Source: Flavobacterium cupriresistens
GTDB taxonomy: Bacteria; Bacteroidota; Bacteroidia; Flavobacteriales; Flavobacteriaceae
Direction: 5' to 3'
Assembly: GCF_020911925.1 (NCBI RefSeq)
Contig: NZ_CP087134.1
Coordinates: 5,580,001 to 5,644,000, forward strand
Length of the DNA: 64,000 bases
The notes under the pieces were generated by a model. The model ran no database searches. It saw nothing but the letters and a program-made list of their open reading frames with translations, and had not been told where the DNA came from. A program made the translations under genes and the position numbers. This document shows, piece after piece, positions 15,929 to 24,132 of this stretch. Positions within the stretch are counted from its first letter, which is position 1, and every line of letters begins with the position of its first letter.

Positions 15929-18900
15929 ATGAAAATGTTTTCGGATAATCCTTTCATTACTATAATTAAAAATTATTCCACTACTTTAACTTTGCTGCTT
16001 ATACTAGGCTCATGTGCAACACATAAACCTCAATACGGGAAAAATGTGAGTGCCAATAAAGACGAAAACGCAACCGATACCATAAAAATTGCGCATACTT
16101 TTTATTTAGTGGGCGATGCCGGCAATGCAGATCAGGTACAAGCACAACAAACGTTGGAATTATTGCATGAAAAACTAAAAAAATCAAGCAAAAAAGCCAC
16201 TTTACTTTTCTTAGGGGATAATATCTATCCAAAAGGTTTTCCTAGTAACGACAATGCTGCTGAGAAGGCTTTAGCGGAAACAAAACTTACCAACCAATTA
16301 AAACTAACAGAAGGATTTAAAGGAAAAACCATTGTAATTCCCGGAAATCATGATTGGTATAATGGCATTAAAGGGCTGGAACGTCAGGCTGCTTTTGTAA
16401 CCGATTATCTTAAGGATAAAAAAGCATTCCTACCCCGAAAAAGCTGTGCAATCGAGGATGTTAAAATCGACAGTATCACCACGTTGATAGCTATTGATAG
16501 TGAATGGTTTCTGGAAGATTGGGACAACCACCCCACTATCAATGACAATTGCGAAATCAAAACCAGAGAAGCGTTTTTTGATGAACTGGAAAGCCTTTTG
16601 AACAAAAATCAAGAGAAGACTGTAATCATTGCCCTTCATCATCCTCTGATGAGTAATGGATCGCATGGTGGACAATTTTCATTAGAAAAACAATTATTCC
16701 CTTTAGAGCAAAAAATTCCGCTTCCGATTATAGGTTCTTTTATCAATTTGTTGCGTCAGACCTCCGGGGTAAGTCCGCAGGATATTCAAAACAAAGAATA
16801 TACAATTTATATCAAACGGATTAAAACCCTTTTGCAAAAGCAAAAAAATGTGATCGTAGTTTCAGGACACGATCACAATCTGCAGTATGTCAATAAAGAA
16901 AACATCAAACAGATTATCAGCGGTGCCGGCTCCAAATCTGAAGCTGCCAGAGCGATTAACGCCAATGATTTTTCGTATGGTGGAAATGGGTATGCTACGC
17001 TGACTTTGTTTAAAAGCGGCGATGCTAAAGTGACGTATTTTGGAAATGAAAACAATACAGAAAAAAAACTTTTTGAACATGAAATTATAAAAGCAAAAGA
17101 ATTTAACTGGGCTTCTGAGACTCCGAATAATTTTCCGCCCACCTTTACTACTTCAATTTATACTAAGGAAATGACCCGAAAGAGTTTCGTTCATTCGTTT
17201 CTATTCGGAAAACATTACAGAAAATATTACAGCCTGCCAATTGAAGCTAAAACGGCCACATTGGATACGCTTATGGGTGGTTTGAAACCGATTCGCGAAG
17301 GTGGTGGTCATCAATCTATTTCATTAAGAATGTCTGATGCTAAAGGTCGCGAATATGTAATGCGTGCCATGAAAAAAAGCGCTACGCAGTTTTTACAAGC
17401 TGTAGCTTTTAAGGATCAGTATATTGTAAATGATTTTCAGGATACCTATGCTGAAGATTTCTTGTTGGATTTTTATACAACTTCTCATCCTTATACACCC
17501 TTTGCGGTTGGTGAAATGGCAGATAAATTGAATTTACCACATACTAATCCGGTTTTATATTATATTCCAAAACAAAGCACTTTAAAAGAATACAACTCCA
17601 ATTTCGGTGATGCTTTGTATATGGTGGAAGAACGACCTGCTGACAACCATTTAGACGTTAAAAGTTACGGAAATCCAAGCGATATTATCAGTACTACCGA
17701 TATGATGCTGAATCTTCACAAGGATGAAAAATACAGTGTTGATGAAAACGAATACATAAAAGCCCGTTTGTTTGATATGCTTATTGGGGATTGGGACAGA
17801 CATAGCGATCAATGGCGTTGGGGCGAATATAAAAAAGACGGCAAGGTAATTTACAAACCGATTCCGCGCGATCGTGATCAGGCCTTTTCAAAATACGACG
17901 GAGCTTTGCTTTCGTTGTTAATGAACATTCCGGCACTTCGTCATATGCGCACTTTTAAGGATAAAATCGACAACGTTAAATGGTTCAACAGAGAACCTTA
18001 CCCGCTTGATCTGGCTTTTCTAAAAACTTCGAACGAAAAAGACTGGCTCGCGCAGGCAAAATTTATTCAGGAAAACTTAACCGACAGTGATATCGATCAT
18101 GCTTTTAAACAACTGCCAAAAGAAGTTCAGGATCAAACCATTGAAGAGATTAAGGAAAAACTAAAGAACCGAAAAAAGGAGCTTGCTCAATATGCCTCTA
18201 CCTATTTTAAAGTTTTGAGTCATACGGTCATGATTGCCGGAACAGACAAAAAAGACAAATTTATCATCAATCACAATGCCGCAAAAAGCATCGAGATTCA
18301 AGTGTACAGAGTTAAAAAAGAAGGAGATGATTTAATTTACACCAAAAAGATCACCGACGACAAAACCAAAAATTTATGGGTGTATGGTTTAGATGACAAC
18401 GATACTTTTCAAGTAATTGGAAAACACAAATCAAATATAAAGATTCGTTTAATTGGAGGTCAGAACAATGACATTTACAACATTGAAAACGGAAAACGAG
18501 TGATTGTGTATGATTTTAAATCAAAACAAAATACTTATAATTTAGATTCTAAAACACAAACACAATTGACTGACGATTATGATGTCAATTTATACAATTA
18601 CGAAAAACCCAAATACAATGTAGTTTCGGGGCTTCCAAACATTGGTTATAATCCCGATGATGGTGTAAAATTGGGTTTCAATTTAAATTATACCGTTAAC
18701 AATTTCAAACAGAATCCGTACACGCAAAAACATATTTTAAACGGTTTTTATTATTTTGCTACGGGAGGTCTGGAATTTACTTATGATGCACATTTCCCCG
18801 GATTATTAGGAAAATGGGTTATTGATGTGGAGTCAAAATACACCACACCTAATTTTGCCATCAACTATTTTGGTTACGGAAATGAAACCCAAAATAAGGA

Positions 18901-19663
18901 TCAGGAATTTGACATGGATTACAACAGAGTCCGCATTCAGCAATTTAAAGTCGCAGGAGCCATCAGACACGTCGGTCGTTACGGAAGTGAGTTTACTTTC
19001 AAACCCTTCCTGGAACAAATGAAAGTGGAAGAAACCAGAGACCGATTCATAAACGTACCAAACAGTATCAATCCTGATGTTTTTGACAGTAAACTTTTTG
19101 GAGGTGTAAAAGTGAAGTACAGTTTTAGAAATTCGGACTTTAAAGCAAAACCGACTTTAGGAATGGCTTTTTCTATTGAAGCGAGTTGGACTGCCAATTT
19201 AGACGATGCGAAACAAAACTTCCCATCGTTAGAAAGTATTTTAGGTTTTACGCATAAAATTGACAAAAACGGAAAACTGATTTTGGCCACTTACCTTAAA
19301 GGAAAAGCGATTCTAAATGACAATTACGAGTTTTATCAAGGAGCCACTCTCGGAGGTGATAAAGATCTTCGCGGTTATAGAAACGAACGTTTCTTAGGAA
19401 ATTCTTACTTCTCTCAAAGCAGTGATTTAAGACTTTCTATTGGTAAAATTCAACGCACCATTGTACCATTAACCTACGGAATTCTGGCCGGTTTTGATTA
19501 CGGAAGAATTTGGCTAGACGGAGAAAACTCCAGAAAATGGCACCAGGATTACGGCGGTGGACTTTGGATCAATGCAGTAAATACAGTCACAGCAAGAATC
19601 TCTTATTTCAAATCCCCTGACGAGGTGGGTAGAGTAATTTTTGGGGCGGCCTATAGTTTTTAG
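15929..19663 (+). CDS. Lipoprotein with metallophosphoesterase domain and C-terminal outer-membrane barrel
   Basis: The 1244-aa product starts with a lipoprotein signal (LGSC, Cys29). Residues 57-330 form a calcineurin-like phosphoesterase: GDAGN 62-66, GDNIYPKG 96-103, GNHDW 139-143, HHP 237-239 and GHDH 313-316, so all metal ligands are present. The middle (about 390-800) is a conserved region of unknown role, with DMLIGDWDRHSDQWRW, a kinase-like-looking phrase. The C-terminal third (about 900-1244) is beta-rich and ends in the surface-antigen (Omp85-like) style: LRGYRNERFLGNSYF and a final aromatic YSF. It is predicted to be an outer-membrane enzyme. Copies of its last codons recur in a downstream array. 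Confidence 0.85.
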   Translation: MKMFSDNPFITIIKNYSTTLTLLLILGSCATHKPQYGKNVSANKDENATDTIKIAHTFYLVGDAGNADQVQAQQTLELLHEKLKKSSKKATLLFLGDNIYPKGFPSNDNAAEKALAETKLTNQLKLTEGFKGKTIVIPGNHDWYNGIKGLERQAAFVTDYLKDKKAFLPRKSCAIEDVKIDSITTLIAIDSEWFLEDWDNHPTINDNCEIKTREAFFDELESLLNKNQEKTVIIALHHPLMSNGSHGGQFSLEKQLFPLEQKIPLPIIGSFINLLRQTSGVSPQDIQNKEYTIYIKRIKTLLQKQKNVIVVSGHDHNLQYVNKENIKQIISGAGSKSEAARAINANDFSYGGNGYATLTLFKSGDAKVTYFGNENNTEKKLFEHEIIKAKEFNWASETPNNFPPTFTTSIYTKEMTRKSFVHSFLFGKHYRKYYSLPIEAKTATLDTLMGGLKPIREGGGHQSISLRMSDAKGREYVMRAMKKSATQFLQAVAFKDQYIVNDFQDTYAEDFLLDFYTTSHPYTPFAVGEMADKLNLPHTNPVLYYIPKQSTLKEYNSNFGDALYMVEERPADNHLDVKSYGNPSDIISTTDMMLNLHKDEKYSVDENEYIKARLFDMLIGDWDRHSDQWRWGEYKKDGKVIYKPIPRDRDQAFSKYDGALLSLLMNIPALRHMRTFKDKIDNVKWFNREPYPLDLAFLKTSNEKDWLAQAKFIQENLTDSDIDHAFKQLPKEVQDQTIEEIKEKLKNRKKELAQYASTYFKVLSHTVMIAGTDKKDKFIINHNAAKSIEIQVYRVKKEGDDLIYTKKITDDKTKNLWVYGLDDNDTFQVIGKHKSNIKIRLIGGQNNDIYNIENGKRVIVYDFKSKQNTYNLDSKTQTQLTDDYDVNLYNYEKPKYNVVSGLPNIGYNPDDGVKLGFNLNYTVNNFKQNPYTQKHILNGFYYFATGGLEFTYDAHFPGLLGKWVIDVESKYTTPNFAINYFGYGNETQNKDQEFDMDYNRVRIQQFKVAGAIRHVGRYGSEFTFKPFLEQMKVEETRDRFINVPNSINPDVFDSKLFGGVKVKYSFRNSDFKAKPTLGMAFSIEASWTANLDDAKQNFPSLESILGFTHKIDKNGKLILATYLKGKAILNDNYEFYQGATLGGDKDLRGYRNERFLGNSYFSQSSDLRLSIGKIQRTIVPLTYGILAGFDYGRIWLDGENSRKWHQDYGGGLWINAVNTVTARISYFKSPDEVGRVIFGAAYSF

Positions 19664-20080
19664 CTTTCTGAGATACTGAGGCTCTAAGCTGCTAAGTAAC
19701 TAAGTTTTTTCTTTGTGAAATGTGAAATACGAAATGGGTATATCTCAATGATATAGACCCTTTTTAGAATAATGACGTAAAAATCAAAAACAAACAATAA
19801 ATACATTTTGTTTCACAACTCACATTTCACATTATATAATTTTTGGAGCGGCTTATAGCTTTTAGCTTTCTGAGGTGCTGAGGCTCTAAGGTGCTAAGTA
19901 ACTAAGTTTTTTCTTTGTGAGATGTGAAATACGAAATGAGTGTATCTCAATGATATAGACCCTTTTTAGAATAATGACGTAAAAAATCAAAAACAAACAA
20001 TAAATACATTTTGTTTAACAACTCAGATTTCACATTTTCTAATTTTCTAATTTTTGGAGCAGCTTATAGCTTTTAGCTAG
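19639..20080. repeat. Three-copy tandem array (period 202-211 bp) containing the 3' end of the preceding gene
   Basis: The codons for FGAAYSF-stop at the end of the phosphoesterase gene recur twice downstream, with stops at 19663, 19865 and 20076. Between them lie copies of a heptad CTnAG segment, a small hairpin around TATATCTCAATGATATA, and TTTGTTTCACAACTCACATTTC-type sequence. The downstream copies differ by only a few substitutions. Confidence 0.9.
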
Positions 20081-20120
20081 GTTCAAAAGAACAGAGGGAC
20101 AAGGGTTTCTTTATAATTAA

Positions 20121-20166
20121 AAAAGTGAGCTATGATCTGGCAATTACCATTTCATAGCTCACTTTT
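20121..20166. terminator. Strong bidirectional terminator between convergent genes
   Basis: A perfect 15-bp stem (AAAAGTGAGCTATGA with TCATAGCTCACTTTT) and a 16-nt loop, with A/T tracts on both sides. It is 458 bp beyond the phosphoesterase stop, separated from it by the tandem array. Confidence 0.85.
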
Positions 20167-20242
20167 AGCTTTTAACATAGGCATGTAACCATTCCCATTT
20201 CACATTATCCCGTTTTCTAATTATCTAATTACCCTCCCCCAA

Positions 20243-21103
20243 CTACTTCAGCTTAAACTCATAAACCTTACCTCCTACTTTGTTTGTTTTTTCATCGGCG
20301 ATGAGTAAGGTCGTATTGTCTTTGAAAACGATGGCTTCTTTTTGTGAAAAATCATTCAGTTCTATTTCAGTCTGCGAGCCTTTGTGGAATAAATCCCCTT
20401 TGAATCCTTTGAATAGAACAATTTTATCATGACTTAACAGCACCACTTTTTTTCCGTCAGGGCTTATTGTTGCACTTGTTAAAACGCAATGATTGTAGTT
20501 GGCACAGGTTTTAAATTCACCAATTTTAGTGGCTTTTTGAGTTCCTGCTGCATTTGGGATTTTATAGATAAAAACGGTACCGTCAAAGCCTTTGCTTCTG
20601 TTTTTGGTGAAAAGATAAAAGTTGTTCTGATATTCGAAGAAACTTTCAACATCAAAAAACAGTTCTTTTTTCTTTGGAGGAAACTCGGTTTGTTCTGGAT
20701 ACGAAAAGGAAATTTTATATTCTGAAACGGCATTTTCTTTATTCAATTCGTTTTTAGCCAATTTATAAATACACAAGTCTTTGCGTTTATTATCGTTATT
20801 TCCAAAATCTCCTATGTAAATATTTCCGGCCTGATCTTTTGTAATATCTTCCCAATCTACATTTGTGGCGTTGGTAACGGTAATGGTTTTATTTATTTTG
20901 CCCTCCGCATTTAATGCGTAGATTTTATTGGCATTCCCGCTATCTTCCAAAGTATAAATCAAATTAGATTTAGGAAAATAAGTAATCCCGGAAACTTCCT
21001 TAAGCTTTTTCGGAAGCGAAAAAAGCGTTTTTAAATCATTGCCTGATTGTTGCTGACAAGCTAATAAAACAATTGAAACAGCAAGTAGAAAAAATTTTCT
21101 CAT
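20243..21103 (-). CDS. Beta-propeller lipoprotein, SdiA-regulated/phytase-esterase-like
   Basis: The 286-aa product has a lipoprotein signal (VLLACQQQ, Cys16) and then a repeating beta-sheet pattern typical of a small propeller: VSGITYFPKSNLIYTLEDSGNANKIYALN, VDWEDITKDQAGNIYIGDFGNND, and VVLLSHDKIVLFKGF. The phrases LYTLEDSG and DWEDI...IGDFGNN are typical of the SdiA-regulated-like group in Bacteroidota, whose function is unknown. It is anchored in a membrane facing the periplasm or surface. It is monocistronic, with its own terminator shared with the convergent neighbour. Confidence 0.75.
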   Translation of the reverse strand: MRKFFLLAVSIVLLACQQQSGNDLKTLFSLPKKLKEVSGITYFPKSNLIYTLEDSGNANKIYALNAEGKINKTITVTNATNVDWEDITKDQAGNIYIGDFGNNDNKRKDLCIYKLAKNELNKENAVSEYKISFSYPEQTEFPPKKKELFFDVESFFEYQNNFYLFTKNRSKGFDGTVFIYKIPNAAGTQKATKIGEFKTCANYNHCVLTSATISPDGKKVVLLSHDKIVLFKGFKGDLFHKGSQTEIELNDFSQKEAIVFKDNTTLLIADEKTNKVGGKVYEFKLK

Positions 21104-21121
21104 AAAATAAATATTTTAAAG

Positions 21122-21191
21122 TTTTTGCCACAGATTAAAAGATTACAATGATTAAAAAAATCCTTTAAATCTGTGCAATCTGTGGCAAACT
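21122..21191. repeat. Inverted repeat of the TTTGCCACAGATT family
   Basis: Left arm TTTTGCCACAGATTAAA and right arm AATCTGTGGCAAA flank AATGATTAAAAAAATCC. Related pieces occur near 31850, 40360, 58895, 60690 and 60740, so it is a dispersed intergenic family. Confidence 0.7.
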
Positions 21192-21195
21192 AATT

Positions 21196-22248
21196 TTAAA
21201 CTAAATTCGTATTTTTAAAATTACGCGTAATAAATTCAAAAGCGGCAAACATAATATGCCCCATCGATCTGGCATTTTTAAATTTCATATCATTAGTATA
21301 ACGATACAATTCCATTTTTAGTTGATTCAAATGTTCTTCTGTCGAAATCGTGTCGTGACACATAATATTCAACAACTTTTTCATTCGGTTCTCGGCAGAA
21401 TGAATACGTTTGGCCAAAATAGCCCTTTCCTCATCTTTATACTGAAGGATCGAACGTTCTTCTAACTTTTCTTTAATCAATTTAATCATCGGATAGTTTT
21501 CCTTAAAAAACTGAGGACGATAGACCTTAAAATTTCCTTCGTAACACTGCTGATCAAAATCTATCGGACGGATTTTATAAACCACCTGATCAAAATCATG
21601 AATCGGTACAATCACATAATTATACGCCCTCATGTCTCCCAAAAGCCGAATCATGCAGCGCTCATTAAACTTTACGAACTCTTTTGCTATCTGAGATTTT
21701 TCCATCTCTGTACAATTGTGCAACAACGTATCCATAAAGACATCACCGGGAATCCCGATAATATGCTCTTCGATTAGAGTATCTTTATAAACCAAAAAGT
21801 TGATTTTGTCCGGCGAAAGAATATCTTCCAATTCCAGTCCGTAAATCCTCGAAGCATCCGCTTTTTTAATATAAAAATGAACGTAATTGTCATTGAGAAT
21901 ATTTCGGACTTTTATCCGGAATGGTTTCGAATTTCCGAAGGTACAGTAATCAATCGCATCAATATTCAAAAACTGTATGATCTCGCTATTTCCATCAGAA
22001 TGTAAAAGGGAATAAATTTTCTTTAAATTTAAATCGATTTCATTTCTTTCAAATTCATTGTAGTACACCCGAATCCATAAAGTGTCTGTTTCATTTTTAT
22101 CATAGACATTTACCGAACCGGAAAACCGCAATAAATCATCATAGAACACTGATACTTTCGAGATTCGTTCGTATCGTTCCAAATAACTTAAAAGAGAGGG
22201 TAATAAAGGATAAGATGGTTTTTTTAAGACCATTAAAGGCTCGCTCAT
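21196..22248 (-). CDS. Conserved hypothetical protein
   Basis: I start at the ATG at 22248 (MSEPLMVLKK, 350 aa), since the upstream extension is hydrophobic and atypical. I do not recognise the family. It is soluble and mixed alpha/beta. A segment about two-thirds along, FVKFNERCMIRLLGDMRAYNYVIVPIHDFDQVVYKIRPIDFDQQ, faintly recalls the catalytic and metal-binding region of protein-kinase-like folds (an Asn and a paired DFD-like motif), but this is speculative. The C-terminal 100 residues are helical and charged. It is divergent from the ABC transporter genes. Confidence 0.6.
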   Translation of the reverse strand: MSEPLMVLKKPSYPLLPSLLSYLERYERISKVSVFYDDLLRFSGSVNVYDKNETDTLWIRVYYNEFERNEIDLNLKKIYSLLHSDGNSEIIQFLNIDAIDYCTFGNSKPFRIKVRNILNDNYVHFYIKKADASRIYGLELEDILSPDKINFLVYKDTLIEEHIIGIPGDVFMDTLLHNCTEMEKSQIAKEFVKFNERCMIRLLGDMRAYNYVIVPIHDFDQVVYKIRPIDFDQQCYEGNFKVYRPQFFKENYPMIKLIKEKLEERSILQYKDEERAILAKRIHSAENRMKKLLNIMCHDTISTEEHLNQLKMELYRYTNDMKFKNARSMGHIMFAAFEFITRNFKNTNLV

Positions 22249-22364
22249 TTTGAATATCTTTAATACAAATTTACAGTAAATTATAATTTTAAACACATAA
22301 ATAAAATTTGACGTAACAATAAACAACTTGAATCGTCATACTAAAAACTAAAACCGAAATAAAT

Positions 22365-23276
22365 TTGGAAACCATTCTTACTATCGAAAATCTTCACAAA
22401 AGATACGGCCGCATTCAAGCCTTAAAAAATGTATCTTTTGAAATACAAAAAGGCCGTGTTTATGGCATACTAGGTCCCAATGGAAGTGGAAAATCAACCA
22501 CCTTGGGTATTGTCCTGAATGTTGTAAACCGAACATCAGGGAGCTACAGTTGGTTTAACGGACAAATCCAGACCCACGATGCCTTAAAAAAGGTAGGTGC
22601 CATTATAGAAAGACCGAACTTTTACCCCTACATGACGGCAGAAGAAAACCTGAAATTGGTTTGCAAAATAAAAAGCATTGATTATTCTAAAATTAATGAA
22701 AAGCTGGATTTAGTAGGTCTAACGGAAAGAAAAAACAGTAAATTCAGCACTTTTTCTTTAGGAATGAAACAACGTCTGGCTATTGCTTCGGCGCTGTTAA
22801 ACGATCCTGAAATTTTAATTTTAGACGAACCAACAAATGGTTTAGACCCACAGGGAATTCACCAGATTCGTGATATTATCCGAAAAATTGCTTCACAGGG
22901 AACTACTATTTTACTGGCTTCCCATCTGCTGGACGAAGTCGAAAAAGTATGTTCGCATGTAATTGTACTGCGAAAAGGAGAAATCCTATACTCCGGTTCT
23001 GTTGACGGAATGTCTTCTAACGAAGGCTTTTTTGAAGTTCAGGCCAATGATAATGAAGCCTTGAAGAACGTGCTGCAAGAACATCCGACCGTAGACCATG
23101 TGGTCGAAGAAGAAGGAAAGGTTTTGGTATACCTAAAATCCGATTTGTCTGCCTCTGAACTAAATTTGTATTTATTCTCTAAAGACATTGCACTAAGTCA
23201 TTTAGTAAAACGCAAAAACAGCTTAGAAGCCCAGTTTTTAGAATTAACCAAAAATACCACTCCAAAAAACAACTAA
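22365..23276 (+). CDS. ABC transporter ATP-binding protein
   Basis: The 303-aa product starts at a TTG; no closer ATG is in frame and the N terminus METILTIENLHKRYG fits the family exactly. Walker A GPNGSGKST is at residues 37-45, signature SLGMKQR at 131-137, Walker B with LILDEPTNGLDP at 151-162, and the H-loop His in LLASHLL follows. The C-terminal 80 residues match the regulatory extension of CcmA/NatA-like exporters. It pairs with the permease 3 bp downstream to form a probable bacitracin/antimicrobial-type or sodium-type ABC-2 exporter; the substrate is unknown. Confidence 0.93.
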   Translation: METILTIENLHKRYGRIQALKNVSFEIQKGRVYGILGPNGSGKSTTLGIVLNVVNRTSGSYSWFNGQIQTHDALKKVGAIIERPNFYPYMTAEENLKLVCKIKSIDYSKINEKLDLVGLTERKNSKFSTFSLGMKQRLAIASALLNDPEILILDEPTNGLDPQGIHQIRDIIRKIASQGTTILLASHLLDEVEKVCSHVIVLRKGEILYSGSVDGMSSNEGFFEVQANDNEALKNVLQEHPTVDHVVEEEGKVLVYLKSDLSASELNLYLFSKDIALSHLVKRKNSLEAQFLELTKNTTPKNN

Positions 23277-23279
23277 ACC

Positions 23280-24116
23280 ATGAACAGACTTATCTCTATA
23301 GAATTGCAAAAAATCTGGAAAAACAAAGCCAGTCGTGTCTTAACGTTAACCTATTTCATTTTACTTTCATTCATTGCCTTAATTGCTTCGATTAAATTTG
23401 ATATTGGTGTTTTTAAATTCCATCTGGCTGAAATGGGAATTTTCAATTTTCCATTTATCTGGCATTTTAACACTTATATTGCGGCATGGCTCAAGTTTTT
23501 CCTCGCCATTGTTATTGTTTCTATGATGGCTAATGAATATAGTTACGGAACTTTAAAACAAAATCTAATTGACGGTTTAAGCAAAAAAGAATTTATATTA
23601 TCTAAATTTCTAACCGTTGTTGTTTTTGCATTGTGCTCTACCATTTTTGTCTTTGTGATGAGCTTAATCTTAGGATTGTGTTTTTCCTCATATAACGAAT
23701 TCGGAATTATTTTTACAGATCTCGATTACCTCTTAGCCTTTTTTGTAAAACTAACGGGCTTCTTTTCCTTCTGTTTGTTTTTAGGAATTTTGGTAAAACG
23801 ATCTGCATTTGCGTTAGGCTTTCTTTTGGTTTGGTTTTTTGTAGAAAGCATCATTAAAGGAATTTTAGTATTCCAAATTTTCCCTGAAAGCGAAACAGGT
23901 CATTATATCACACAATTTCTGCCTCTCGAAGCTATGTCTAATTTAATCAGTAATCCAATTCCCAGATTATCTGTAGTGAAAAACATTGGAAATCAAATAG
24001 GGATTGATACTAATGTCGATTACAGCGTTCAATACCTTCCTATATTGATTGTTTTAATCTGGACATTTATCTTCGTCTATTCTTCATACAAATTATTAAA
24101 AAATAGAGATTTATAG
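23280..24116 (+). CDS. ABC-2 type transporter permease
   Basis: The 278-aa product has six predicted membrane helices and the ABC-2 layout: a cytosolic N terminus (MNRLISIELQKIWKNKASRV), a helix, the coupling segment ANEYSYGTLKQNLIDGLSKKEFILSKF, and the remaining helices. It forms the membrane half of the exporter encoded with the upstream ATPase. Its stop codon lies inside a small hairpin that also covers the next gene's start. Confidence 0.9.
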   Translation: MNRLISIELQKIWKNKASRVLTLTYFILLSFIALIASIKFDIGVFKFHLAEMGIFNFPFIWHFNTYIAAWLKFFLAIVIVSMMANEYSYGTLKQNLIDGLSKKEFILSKFLTVVVFALCSTIFVFVMSLILGLCFSSYNEFGIIFTDLDYLLAFFVKLTGFFSFCLFLGILVKRSAFALGFLLVWFFVESIIKGILVFQIFPESETGHYITQFLPLEAMSNLISNPIPRLSVVKNIGNQIGIDTNVDYSVQYLPILIVLIWTFIFVYSSYKLLKNRDL

Positions 24117-24132
24117 TATATTTGTTATACTA
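24114..24132. promoter_or_regulatory. Hairpin and -7-like box at the permease/T9SS gene junction
   Basis: The perfect inverted repeat TAGTATA-TTTGT-TATACTA covers the permease stop and the first base of the next ATG. It also contains TATATTTG at 24117-24124, a match to TAnnTTTG only 7 bp before the ATG, which would give a leaderless transcript. Confidence 0.45.
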
